Source: Faecalibacterium prausnitzii
Lineage (GTDB): Bacteria; Bacillota; Clostridia; Oscillospirales; Ruminococcaceae
Assembly: GCF_019967995.1 (NCBI RefSeq)
Contig: NZ_CP065377.1
Coordinates: 1,488,001 to 1,552,000, forward strand
DNA length: 64,000 nt
Direction of reading: 5' to 3'
The number at the start of each line of letters is the position of its first letter. Positions within the stretch are counted from its first letter, which is position 1. The notes beneath the pieces are model-generated. The model saw only the letters and a program-made list of their open reading frames with translations, was not told the origin of the DNA and ran no database searches. Both the position numbers and the translations under genes were made by a program. Shown here piece after piece: positions 35,101 through 41,986 of this stretch.

Positions 35101-36174
35101 GACGTAGCATCCATGCATCCGCATTCGGCAGTGGCCATGAATTACTTTGGCGAGTACACCAAGCAGTTCAGCGACTTGATGGACGTGCGTATTCATGTAA
35201 AGCATGGTGAGTACGACAAGGCCAAGAAGCTGTTCGGAGGAAAACTTGCGAAGTATCTGGATGACCCTGGCCAGGCAAAAGCCTTGACACAGGCGCTGAA
35301 GATCGCCATCAACATGGTGTACGGGATGACCAGCGCGACCTTTGACAACCCGTTCCGCAACCCCAAGAACGTCAACAACATTGTGGCGCTTCGAGGGGCT
35401 TTATTCATGCGCACGTTGCAGGACGAGGTGCAGCAGCGTGGTTTCACCGTGGCACACATCAAGACGGATTCCATCAAAATCCCGGATGCCACGCCTGAAA
35501 TCATCGACTTCTGCATGAACTTTGCGAAAAAGTACGGGTACACGTTTGAACACGAGGCTACCTATGAAAAGATGTGCCTGGTGAACAACGCCGTTTATAT
35601 TGCAAAGTATCTCGATGCGGATACGGCAAAAGCGCAGTACGGTTATATTCCCGAAAAGAACGAGAAGAAAGGCGGAAAATGGACTGCCACCGGTACACAG
35701 TTCCAGGTGCCGTATGTCTTCAAGACGCTCTTCTCGAAGGAACCCATCGAGTTTCCTGACCTCTGCGAGACCAAAACTGTGTCGAAGGGTGCCATCTATC
35801 TGGATAAAAATGAGGACCTGCCCGAAGGCGAACACAATTATATTTTTGTGGGACGTGTCGGTCAGTTCTGCCCCATTATTCCGGGAAAGGGTGGTGCTCT
35901 GCTGCTGCGGGAAGCGGGCCTGAGTGATACCGGTGAACGGAAATATGCTTCTGTGACCGGAGCAAAGGATTACCGTTGGCTGGAAAGCGAGGCGGTCTAT
36001 TCACTCCACATGGAGGACGATATCGACAAGGCATACTTCGACAAGGAAGTCAATGAAGCTGTCGATGAGATCTCCAAATACGGCGACTTCGAATGGTTCG
36101 CCGCCGATGATTCTGGGACTCCTCCCTGGAATGATATTCAGGATGAAGCTGCAAGAAATTTTGAAGTGAGGTGA
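32185..36174 (+). CDS. Replication protein: SF3 helicase + primase-like domain + family B DNA polymerase
   Basis: 1329 residues. TTG 32185 is 7 bases after AGGAGG; ATG 32191 is an in-frame alternative. Domains in order: an SF3/D5-like helicase with Walker A GPPGSGKST (about 184-192), Walker B-like IAIQHDGDL and sensor LGTNKP; a primase-like (AEP) region with VIDFDI (about 513-518) and GIHLHY (about 549-554); a 3'-5' exonuclease with FDCEVF (about 709), NNRKYD (about 753) and YCDNDV; and a family B polymerase with motif A LDVASMHPHS (about 972), motif B KIAINMVYG (about 1039) and motif C KTDSIK (about 1093). It would unwind, prime and copy DNA in one chain. The helicase and polymerase calls are firm; the primase part rests on two short motifs. 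Confidence 0.85.
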   Translation: MPMIDFLMIATRMGKRNTIEIYPKFIIKKSKDLMIRGSDFYAIWLEERGLWSTEEQDALQLIDRELDIYVQEHKQLLNDSYRVLHMWDAESGMIDNWHRYCQRQMRDNYHTLDDTLIFANTPVKKDSYASKRLPYPLEKGSISAYDELVGTLYSPEERKKIEWAIGAIVNGDSKKIQKFLVLYGPPGSGKSTVLNIVEKLFEGYCGTFDSKALGSSSNAFALEAFKSNPLIAIQHDGDLSHIEDNTRLNSLVSHETMMVNEKFRSAYANQFKCFLFLGTNKPVKITDAKSGLIRRLIDVNPSGEKIPAKKYLDLVGKVDFELGGIACHCKEVYEKNKRLYDDYIPTRMMGASNDFYNFMLDSYYIFKKENGVSLKRAWAMYNEYNTAANVPYPYSRRAFREELMNYFEDYKERETDVNGERVRSYYSGFKADKFKEFADTPQGESAKNDPPPSSWIDFKEQHSLFNDICKDCLAQYANENGTPLQKWENVRTRLGVLDTSRLHYVKVPENHIVIDFDIPGPDGKKSFERNLEAASKWPRTYAELSKSGAGIHLHYIYTGDAAKLSRIYDENIEVKVFTGKASLRRKLSKCNDISIANISSGLPLKGEKMVDTKQIQDERHLRVLIKKALAKEISPYTKPSVDFIAHIVEEAYEGNVPYDIDDMRNVILAFAANSTNQADACLKIVSKMHFKSKDDIERNAPTGEEKPMIFFDCEVFPNLLLVNWKFAKQDKVYRMINPSPAEIEGLTKYRLVGFNNRKYDNHILWARMLGMSNEQIYALSNQIINQHTGFFGEAYNLSYTDIYDFSSKKQSLKKFEIELGIHHQELGLPWDQPVPKSLWDKVAEYCDNDVLATEALFYSKDRQADFIAREILADLAGMTVNDTTNSLTARIIFGREKHPKLVYTDLATGKSDSVVEVEPDILTDQNIINAFPGYEWVRGDDGKMHNMFRGTDLGMGGYVYAEPGMYHNIALLDVASMHPHSAVAMNYFGEYTKQFSDLMDVRIHVKHGEYDKAKKLFGGKLAKYLDDPGQAKALTQALKIAINMVYGMTSATFDNPFRNPKNVNNIVALRGALFMRTLQDEVQQRGFTVAHIKTDSIKIPDATPEIIDFCMNFAKKYGYTFEHEATYEKMCLVNNAVYIAKYLDADTAKAQYGYIPEKNEKKGGKWTATGTQFQVPYVFKTLFSKEPIEFPDLCETKTVSKGAIYLDKNEDLPEGEHNYIFVGRVGQFCPIIPGKGGALLLREAGLSDTGERKYASVTGAKDYRWLESEAVYSLHMEDDIDKAYFDKEVNEAVDEISKYGDFEWFAADDSGTPPWNDIQDEAARNFEVR

Positions 36175-36180
36175 TATTTT

Positions 36181-36849
36181 ATGTGTCATGGAAGTTTGTA
36201 TGACCCCTATGGCCATCATATCGGGTTTGTCAATAACTTTTACACTAAACTGGGTTCTGTTCAAATGAATATTGAGCTGGAAGACGGAAGAACGTTCCAG
36301 TTCAATCCGGGTGATCTTCTGCGTGACCGTCAGGGTGACTGGCGTATTCGGAAGCGGGAAGGGTCGGTGCTCGATTCTATGCGTTACATGCACTGGGCTG
36401 ACTGTGTGATGGAAGAGGCAGCCAAAAAGAAGGAGGAAACCAATATGACTGCACCAAGTATCAAGAATGTGATCTTCAATCCCCCCGCAACCATTGTGTT
36501 CTGGACGGATGGTAGCAAAACCGTTGTGAAGTGCAATGTAAAGGATGGGTTTGACCCTGAGAAGGGACTGACCATGGCTATTGCGAAGCGCTGCGCCAGC
36601 AACAGCGATGATTTCTACAAGGAAATCAAGACATGGATTGAGAAGAGCGAGTATAAGTGCCCAAGCACTGTTGTTTCGCCGGATCGATCCGCAAATCAGG
36701 ATGTACTGAAAGAGTATGTTTTCAAGGCCAATAAGGCTTTGAAAGACTTTATCGCTGCCTCAGCAAACGGTAACAGCGTGACCATGCTTCTTAAAATGGC
36801 AGCGCTTACTGCCAATCTTGAAATTCTCGAAGAGAAAGTCAATAAGTAA
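36181..36849 (+). CDS. Phage protein with a possible internal second start
   Basis: 222 residues. The N-terminal part (about 1-60) has strands and ELEDGRTFQFNPGDLL. The C-terminal part (from M89) begins MTAPSIKNVIFNPPATIVFW and continues with WTDGSKTVVKC. Directly before M89 (ATG 36445) stands AAGGAGGAAACCAAT, a full ribosome site in the coding region. The C-terminal 134 residues may therefore also be made alone. No function known. It lies between the polymerase and the SSB-like gene. Confidence 0.65.
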   Translation: MCHGSLYDPYGHHIGFVNNFYTKLGSVQMNIELEDGRTFQFNPGDLLRDRQGDWRIRKREGSVLDSMRYMHWADCVMEEAAKKKEETNMTAPSIKNVIFNPPATIVFWTDGSKTVVKCNVKDGFDPEKGLTMAIAKRCASNSDDFYKEIKTWIEKSEYKCPSTVVSPDRSANQDVLKEYVFKANKALKDFIAASANGNSVTMLLKMAALTANLEILEEKVNK

Positions 36850-36868
36850 AAATAGGAGACTGATATTT

Positions 36869-37408
36869 ATGTACACTAAGCGTCAGAAAGTCAATATTGA
36901 CGATACACGTTTCATCTATGCCACCAATTTCTCTGGTGACCCCAGCCGCGACCGCTTTGGTTCGGACAAGCGTCGGGTCAACGTGGTCATCCCCACGCAG
37001 GAGCAGGCGGATTATCTGGTATCTCTGGGCGTAAAGGTCAAGCAGACCAAGCCGAATCCTGAGCGCACCTACGACGAGCCGTTTGTGCCGACCTACTTTG
37101 CTCCGGTCACTATCAACATGGAATCCAAGTGGCCGCCGCACGTGTACTGGATCACTACCACCGGCAAGCGCCTGCTCTGTGACATTGATACGATCGGTCA
37201 ACTCGATTTTATTCGGGTCAAGAATGTCTGCGTTCAGGCCAATCTCGTGGAGAAGCGCAACACTCCGGGCGAGTACAGCCTGTATGCGGATGTCATGTAT
37301 GTCGAGCAGGATGCAGATGCCGATCCGTATGCGGAACGGTATGCGCGCTATGCCGCACCGGAAGCAGACATGGCCGAGCCTAACGATCCGAACGATATGC
37401 CGTTCTAA
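36869..37408 (+). CDS. Probable single-stranded DNA-binding protein (SSB-like tail)
   Basis: 179 residues. A beta-rich core (FIYATNFSGDP, RRVNVVIPTQEQADYLVS, EYSLYADVMYVEQ) is followed by an acidic tail ending DPNDMPF. A disordered acidic tail ending in PF is the docking peptide of bacterial SSBs. With its place next to the polymerase this makes a ssDNA-binding role likely. The core does not read as a standard bacterial SSB, so it may be a phage-specific fold. Confidence 0.65.
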   Translation: MYTKRQKVNIDDTRFIYATNFSGDPSRDRFGSDKRRVNVVIPTQEQADYLVSLGVKVKQTKPNPERTYDEPFVPTYFAPVTINMESKWPPHVYWITTTGKRLLCDIDTIGQLDFIRVKNVCVQANLVEKRNTPGEYSLYADVMYVEQDADADPYAERYARYAAPEADMAEPNDPNDMPF

Positions 37409-37418
37409 GGAGGAGCAC

Positions 37419-37802
37419 ATGAAGAAACTGTTTATCAGTGTTCCTATGCGCAACCGCACGGAATGCGCCATCAAAGCATCCATGGAGCAGATGCACAAGA
37501 TTGCAGAAGCTGTCTTTGGTGAAGAACTGGAAGTTATCCCGACTTATTTCGAGGATGATCCTCCTGAAAACACCAACATGGCTCTTTGGTATCTTGGTGA
37601 GAGCATCAAGAAACTGTCGGAAGCAGACCGCTTTATCGGCATTTACGATGAGGATAAGGGCTACCGTGGCTGCATCATCGAGAACCTCGCTGCAAAGAAC
37701 TACGGCATCCCGTCCTATCTGGTGAATGTCAGCTATGTTGCTCCCGACATCATCGAGCAGAAGCGTCGTGATGCACGCCTCGCAAACCTCGAAATTTATT
37801 AA
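37419..37802 (+). CDS. DUF4406-type protein (nucleoside deoxyribosyltransferase-like)
   Basis: 127 residues. KKLFISVPMRNRT at the start is the typical opening of DUF4406. MALWYLGESIKKLSEADRFIG and AKNYGIPSYLVN complete the Rossmann-like fold related to nucleoside 2-deoxyribosyltransferases. Such proteins occur widely in phages, and their substrate is unproven. AAGGAGGAG before the ATG. Confidence 0.75.
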   Translation: MKKLFISVPMRNRTECAIKASMEQMHKIAEAVFGEELEVIPTYFEDDPPENTNMALWYLGESIKKLSEADRFIGIYDEDKGYRGCIIENLAAKNYGIPSYLVNVSYVAPDIIEQKRRDARLANLEIY

Positions 37803-37810
37803 ATGATATT

Positions 37811-37898
37811 TCTGAGTGCAGGAGTTAGTCTTCCGTTGAATGGACCAGCCGGTGAGTGCCCACGTCGCAAATGGCGTTCTCAGAGGCAGCAGCTCAGA
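37811..37898 (+). ncRNA. Candidate structured RNA in the gap between two genes
   Basis: The 124-base gap holds no reading frame. TCTGAG (37811-37816) can pair with CTCAGA (37893-37898). Inside are possible small stems GTG/CAC (around 37852-37863) and CGTC/GGCG around GCAAAT (about 37863-37876). It could be a leader of the DUF3846 gene or a small RNA. The evidence is only pairing by eye. Confidence 0.35.
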
Positions 37899-37926
37899 CT
37901 TATATTTTTAATAAAGGAGAAGAACT

Positions 37927-38301
37927 ATGAAAGTATTGCGTATCAAACCGATGTGCCGACCGGAGGTCATCGACATTGATGGCTCGTTGGAATCTCTGCA
38001 GAAAGAGGTTGGCGGCTTGATTCAAGCAACCTACCCGTGGGACGACAAAGTTGCTCTTATTTGTAATGATGAGGGCAAACTCATGGGCTTGGAGTTCAAC
38101 CGGCCGCTTTATAATGCTGACGCTCAGATGTACGACTATGTAGTTGGTACATTTCTGATTGTAGGCTTGACCGAAGATGACTTTGGCTCTCTTTCGGTTG
38201 AGATGATCGAGAAATACACCAGGATGTTTCGCCGCTGCTATGGTCTGCTTGAGGACGAGGACGGTAAAAGATATATTGTGTGCATGAAGCCGAAGCAGTA
38301 A
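37927..38301 (+). CDS. DUF3846 family protein
   Basis: 124 residues. KVLRIKPMCRPEVIDI, the middle GKLMGLEFNRPLYN and the motif DYVVGTFLIVGLTEDDFGSLS match the DUF3846 pattern seen in phages and conjugative elements. Function unproven. AAAGGAG before the ATG. Confidence 0.75.
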   Translation: MKVLRIKPMCRPEVIDIDGSLESLQKEVGGLIQATYPWDDKVALICNDEGKLMGLEFNRPLYNADAQMYDYVVGTFLIVGLTEDDFGSLSVEMIEKYTRMFRRCYGLLEDEDGKRYIVCMKPKQ

Positions 38302-38316
38302 TCGCAATAATTTCGT

Positions 38317-38347
38317 GAGCCGTGGAGAAATCTGCGGCTCTTTTATT
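38317..38347 (+). terminator. GAAA-loop terminator 12
   Basis: GAGCCGTGGA / TCTGCGGCTC around GAAA, then TTTTATTT. The tRNA-like RNA segment begins just behind it. Confidence 0.8.
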
Positions 38348-38348
38348 T

Positions 38349-38395
38349 GAGTCATTAGCATGGGCTGTACGGTGGGTTCGATTCCCGCATGACTC
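38349..38395 (+). ncRNA. Miniature tRNA-like element: acceptor stem plus T-arm only
   Basis: GAGTCAT (38349-38355) pairs perfectly with ATGACTC (38389-38395). The T-arm GTGGG-TTCGATT-CCCGC (38372-38388) is canonical with one G-T pair and joins the 3' acceptor strand without a gap. Only 16 bases (TAGCATGGGCTGTACG) replace the D-arm and anticodon arm. It has no room for an anticodon stem, so it cannot decode. It is a tRNA remnant or a tRNA mimic. Confidence 0.65.
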
Positions 38396-38425
38396 GCAAA
38401 TGCTCAAAAAAGGAGACTGATATTC

Positions 38426-38647
38426 ATGGCAAAAGTTTGGAAGATTGACAAGCCGTGTATGGATTGTGGGGTGATGATGTACGCCGTTTATCCGGGCCAA
38501 AGGTACTGCGAGAAATGCAGAAAGGCGCGGTTCCTGAAAAAAGACGAACCGAAGCCGAAGAAACTCACGCTTCAGGATATCATGCGCGAAGCTGATAAGG
38601 AGGGCTTGCAATATGCGTCCTACTGCAAAAAGCACGGACTCTACTAA
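38426..38647 (+). CDS. Small zinc-binding phage protein
   Basis: 73 residues. CMDCGVMMYA...RYCEKCRKARF forms a CxxC...CxxC zinc ribbon (about 11-34), followed by a helix (LTLQDIMREADKEG). AAAGGAG before the ATG. It overlaps the next gene by 35 bases. Function unknown. Confidence 0.65.
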   Translation: MAKVWKIDKPCMDCGVMMYAVYPGQRYCEKCRKARFLKKDEPKPKKLTLQDIMREADKEGLQYASYCKKHGLY

Positions 38648-38804
38648 GAAAGAGTGGAAGGTCTTTACGAAAAACGGCAAGGAGATTTTTGCTTACACAG
38701 TCTATGGTGAAGGCGAAGACGAACAGGAGGCGACTATCGCACTGCTGGCCTACGAAAATCACTGTAGAAAAACTTCGATCCATGTGCACACGGAATGGAG
38801 GTAA
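38613..38804 (+). CDS. Small phage protein
   Basis: 63 residues, beta-rich (KEWKVFTKNGKEIFAYTVYGEG) with a following helix (EQEATIALLAYEN). Its ribosome site AAGGAGGG lies inside the zinc protein gene. Its own stop TAA falls within the ribosome site of the helicase gene. Confidence 0.6.
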   Translation: MRPTAKSTDSTKKEWKVFTKNGKEIFAYTVYGEGEDEQEATIALLAYENHCRKTSIHVHTEWR

Positions 38805-38812
38805 TTACACTG

Positions 38813-40036
38813 ATGGCAGGCGTAACGCTCTACGACTACCAGCTGGATGCACTCAAACGGATGAAAATTGGCTGCATCTTATGTGGAGGCGTAGGAAGCG
38901 GAAAATCGAGAACCAGTTTGGCGTTCTATTATACGCTATTTGATGGGATAGTGAACACGGAAAATTACGTTAAGATGACAGAACCACCGGATTTGTACAT
39001 CATCACGACCGCTCGGAAACGAGATACTGGCGAATGGGATGAAGAACTGGCCCATTTCTACATGTCTACGGATAAAGAGCATGATGTTTACGAGCATACC
39101 GTCGTTGTAGATTCCTGGAATAACATTGGAAAATACGTTGGTGTAAAGAATTCGTTCTTTATATTCGACGAGCAGCGAGTCGTCGGGAAGGGCACATGGG
39201 TAAAGGCTTTCCTGAAAATCACGCAGAGCAATGAATGGATATTGCTCAGCGCGACCCCCGGCGATTGCTGGACGGATTATATTCCGGTGTTCATTGCAAA
39301 TGGATTTTACCGTAACCGGTCAGACTTCAATAACCAGCATGTGGTTTATAGCCAATTCTGCACAAAGTATCCGAAGATCGACCGATATTTGAATACCCAG
39401 CGTCTGGTAAGGCTGCGGGAACGGGTCCTGGTCGATATGGATTTTGAACGTTCGACGGTGTCTCACCATGAAAATATTTTCGTAGATTATGACAAGATGA
39501 AATACATGTCAATCTGCAAGAACCGGTGGAATCTTTGGGAGAACAAGCCAATCGAGACAGCCAGCGAGTTCTGCTATCTGCTGCGGAAGCTCGTCAATTC
39601 GGATGAGAGCCGCCAGCGGGAAGTGCTGGATATTTGCATGACCCGGCCCAGAGTCATCATCTTCTACAACTTTGACTATGAGCTGGATATTCTGCTGAAT
39701 CTGGCCTATGACGAAGGCGTGGAAGTAGCACAATGGAACGGGCATAAGCATCAACCGATTCCGGATGGAGAGCGATGGGTCTATCTCGTACAATATAACG
39801 CCGGGGCAGAAGGTTGGAACTGTATCAAGACAGATACAATTATATTTTACAGTCAGAACTACTCCTACAAGATCATGGAACAGGCGTCTGGGCGTATCGA
39901 CCGGCTAAACACGCCGTACAAGGATCTCTGGTATTACCACCTGAAGAGTAGGAGCGGTATTGATCTTGCGATTTCGAGAGCCCTGAACTCGAAGAAGGCG
40001 TTTAACGAAAGGAAATTTTATGGAGGTACGACATGA
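38813..40036 (+). CDS. SF2 DNA helicase (SNF2-like)
   Basis: 407 residues from ATG 38813 (GGAGG 11 bases upstream); ATG 38795 would put the ribosome site inside the gene. Motifs: Q-like YDYQLDAL, Walker A GGVGSGKS (about 25-32), DEQR as the DExx box (about 119-122), LLSATPG (III), NAGAEGWNC (V) and QASGRIDR (VI). It is a compact two-lobe translocase typical of phage replication modules. It may remodel forks or load with the polymerase. Confidence 0.9.
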   Translation: MAGVTLYDYQLDALKRMKIGCILCGGVGSGKSRTSLAFYYTLFDGIVNTENYVKMTEPPDLYIITTARKRDTGEWDEELAHFYMSTDKEHDVYEHTVVVDSWNNIGKYVGVKNSFFIFDEQRVVGKGTWVKAFLKITQSNEWILLSATPGDCWTDYIPVFIANGFYRNRSDFNNQHVVYSQFCTKYPKIDRYLNTQRLVRLRERVLVDMDFERSTVSHHENIFVDYDKMKYMSICKNRWNLWENKPIETASEFCYLLRKLVNSDESRQREVLDICMTRPRVIIFYNFDYELDILLNLAYDEGVEVAQWNGHKHQPIPDGERWVYLVQYNAGAEGWNCIKTDTIIFYSQNYSYKIMEQASGRIDRLNTPYKDLWYYHLKSRSGIDLAISRALNSKKAFNERKFYGGTT

Positions 40037-40260
40037 TCGAAAGTATACACGACCTTGGCATCTGCACAGATGTTGAGAAATTAAAGAAACAAAAAGAAAA
40101 ATACCATACGGAAATTGTAGAATATTGCAAAGTGAATCCTTTATGCGCTGCTATCATCGTAAAAATGCGTACTGATAAAGATTTCTTGCATTTTATCTCG
40201 CTCATATCTGTGCGAGCAGCATTTTCAAATCGCATAAGAGAACTTGGAGGAAAAGACTGA
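40033..40260 (+). CDS. Small helical phage protein
   Basis: 75 residues, helical and basic in the middle (TDVEKLKKQKEKYHTEIVEY). It overlaps the helicase stop (ATGA) and the next gene start. No family recognised. Confidence 0.55.
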   Translation: MIESIHDLGICTDVEKLKKQKEKYHTEIVEYCKVNPLCAAIIVKMRTDKDFLHFISLISVRAAFSNRIRELGGKD

Positions 40261-40547
40261 TGATTAGAGACTCTGGCGACCGTACCGAATTTGAAACCGG
40301 TGCCAAGCGCGATATTTATGATTCTTTAAGGCTTACTGCTGAGAAAATAGCAGATGCCTTAAATGCGATTGCAGAATACTTCGAGAAAGTAACGGCTTGT
40401 CTCATGGACTTGATTGAAGAAATCAAGGGGCAGCCATTGAAGACGATTCTACAGAAGTTGCGTCCTGACTACAAGGACAAATGCAAAATCCGGTGGCTGG
40501 ATATTCCCAACAAGGTTATGCAGGGGAGAATCAGGAGGTTCTGCTAA
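40260..40547 (+). CDS. Small phage protein with duplicated N-terminal peptide
   Basis: 95 residues. The first 18 residues (MIRDSGDRTEFETGAKRD) are nearly the same as those of the dATP/dGTP hydrolase gene at 40900. The rest is a different helical region (SLRLTAEKIADALNAIAEYF) and a basic end. It looks like a truncated copy fused to other sequence. Function unknown. Confidence 0.55.
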   Translation: MIRDSGDRTEFETGAKRDIYDSLRLTAEKIADALNAIAEYFEKVTACLMDLIEEIKGQPLKTILQKLRPDYKDKCKIRWLDIPNKVMQGRIRRFC

Positions 40548-40903
40548 TGGGAAATATTTCAAAGAAAATCAGAAAGAAGCTTGTCAAAGTTATCAATGCT
40601 AATTGCCATCGTGTAACGCACTTTGGAGAGCACAATGCGACATTTGTTCCTTACGACAGCAGCCCACTGTCTGCTATTTGGAAATATCTCTGCATCAGAG
40701 ATGACGTTGTTTTTACAGGTCGTTTCTTGGTTGATCGAAGCGAAAAACATATTCCTTTCAGTGAGCGCTACTGTTGCATCAATGCTCCAGAACAATTATT
40801 TGCTCCAAGAGCGCATATCGAAATCGGCAAACAAATTGTCAATAGACTAAAAGAACACAACCAGCTTTACGCTGTTTATTACACATGGAGGAAAAGGAAA
40901 TGA
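40547..40903 (+). CDS. Small basic phage protein
   Basis: 118 residues, basic at both ends (ISKKIRKKLVKVI, YTWRKRK). It starts in the stop of its neighbour (TAATG) and overlaps the next start. No family recognised. Confidence 0.55.
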   Translation: MGNISKKIRKKLVKVINANCHRVTHFGEHNATFVPYDSSPLSAIWKYLCIRDDVVFTGRFLVDRSEKHIPFSERYCCINAPEQLFAPRAHIEIGKQIVNRLKEHNQLYAVYYTWRKRK

Positions 40904-41445
40904 TTAAAGATTCTGGAGATCGCACCGAATTTGAAACTGGTGCAAAACGTGACATGCACGCAGGGAAGGGGCGGATGGATCTTCTGCCTTGGTATGGCAT
41001 CATGGAAGTCAGCAAGCACTGCGAGGAAGGTGCGCTGAAGTACGGGGAACACAATGTGGATAAGGGCATCCCGCTGCATTCGCTTCTGGACAGTGCTTCT
41101 CGGCATCTGGCAAAGTACATGGTCGGTATGGACGATGAGGACCACCTGCGTGCTGCCTGCTGGAACCTGCTCTGGGCATTGAACCAGCGGGAGACCCATC
41201 CGGAGTTGGATGATAGGTTTAGCACAAAGTGTAACCTAGAGCTTCTGGAGAAGCATCTCGTAGTAAAACCGCTAGATATAGTGCGCATTAAATGCCTGCA
41301 ATGTGGCGATACGCACAGAGTACCTAAAGAAGTATGGAATAATGCACCACATTTGCATGATTCCTATATGAAACTTTCATACTGCCCTATTTGTAAAAAG
41401 ACAGTGGCTCATGGTATTGTGGAGGAGATGAAGTCTGATGAATGA
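40900..41445 (+). CDS. dATP/dGTP diphosphohydrolase-domain protein with C-terminal zinc ribbon
   Basis: 181 residues from ATG 40900. GAKRDMHAGKGRMDLLPW, EEGALKYGEHNVDKG and DSASRHLAKYMVGMDDEDHLRAACWNLLW match the phage dATP/dGTP diphosphohydrolase domain (former DUF5664). Glu/Asp in the two helices would bind metal. The C-terminus adds CLQCGDTH...CPICKK, a zinc ribbon. It may adjust nucleotide pools for the phage polymerase together with ThyX. No PurZ is seen, so a Z-genome is not suggested. Confidence 0.75.
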   Translation: MIKDSGDRTEFETGAKRDMHAGKGRMDLLPWYGIMEVSKHCEEGALKYGEHNVDKGIPLHSLLDSASRHLAKYMVGMDDEDHLRAACWNLLWALNQRETHPELDDRFSTKCNLELLEKHLVVKPLDIVRIKCLQCGDTHRVPKEVWNNAPHLHDSYMKLSYCPICKKTVAHGIVEEMKSDE

Positions 41446-41599
41446 CTGGATGCGTGAAGTGGACTATGCTACTTACTGCCCGAAGTGCAAGAACTTTAGG
41501 GTGCTGGAGACGGATGAGCCTTGCAATGAGTGCCTGACGGAGTGCGCGCGGGAGGGTACGGTGAAGCCCGCGAAGTTTGAGGAGAAGACGCGAAAATAA
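41438..41599 (+). CDS. Small four-cysteine phage protein
   Basis: 53 residues. YCPKCKNF and CNECLTEC form a zinc site. The layout (MNDW..EVDYATYC) is that of a widespread phage protein family of unknown function. GGAGGAG lies before the ATG within the preceding gene. Its last codons overlap promoter-like element copy 13. Confidence 0.65.
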   Translation: MNDWMREVDYATYCPKCKNFRVLETDEPCNECLTECAREGTVKPAKFEEKTRK

Positions 41600-41615
41600 C
41601 GGGCTCCTTTATGAG
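41587..41615 (+). promoter_or_regulatory. 29-bp phage promoter-like element, copy 13
   Basis: GACGCGAAAA, 9 bases, then CCTTTATGAG. It is 13 kb away from the main array. Its leader repeats that of copy 10. Confidence 0.7.
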
Positions 41616-41653
41616 ATGATTAGTCTCGAAATTATATTTTGGAGGTACGAATT

Positions 41654-41920
41654 ATGAACATGAACAAATTCATGACGACTATGGCAAAGGCGGGAGTGCT
41701 TTACATTGGTGCATTTGCAATTTGGAAGTTAGGCATTTGGCACGGTGAAGGAGCAGGCGTGGCACTTGGGTATGCGACCGAGCACATCATGTGCGCTGAA
41801 GGTGGTGCTCTTGGCTATTTGGAATATGTCGAGAAAAATGAAAGGAACTTGTTTGGCAAGATGTTTACGATGGGAGCCAAAGAAATCGAAAAGCAGTTGA
41901 AAAACATTGAGAACAATTAA
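41654..41920 (+). CDS. Small membrane protein
   Basis: 88 residues with a hydrophobic helix (about 12-27), a Gly/Ala-rich part (GEGAGVALGYA) and a charged C-terminal helix. TTGGAGG before the ATG. It forms a cassette of its own between element 13 and terminator 13. Possible paralogue of the 25820 gene. Confidence 0.6.
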   Translation: MNMNKFMTTMAKAGVLYIGAFAIWKLGIWHGEGAGVALGYATEHIMCAEGGALGYLEYVEKNERNLFGKMFTMGAKEIEKQLKNIENN

Positions 41921-41930
41921 CTCAAAGGCG

Positions 41931-41968
41931 AGAGCCATGGAGAAATCTGCGGCTCTTTATTTTTATCA
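41931..41968 (+). terminator. GAAA-loop terminator 13
   Basis: AGAGCCATGGA / TCTGCGGCTCT around GAAA with one A-C mismatch, then TTATTTTTAT. Confidence 0.75.
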
Positions 41969-41986
41969 TTGAAGGAAGATGCTTGT

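Noticed and set aside
40900..41445. Idea of a Z-genome (aminoadenine) phage because of the dATP/dGTP hydrolase domain
   Set aside because: No PurZ-like gene is seen and the polymerase is not the DpoZ type; the part of the phage outside the window could change this.
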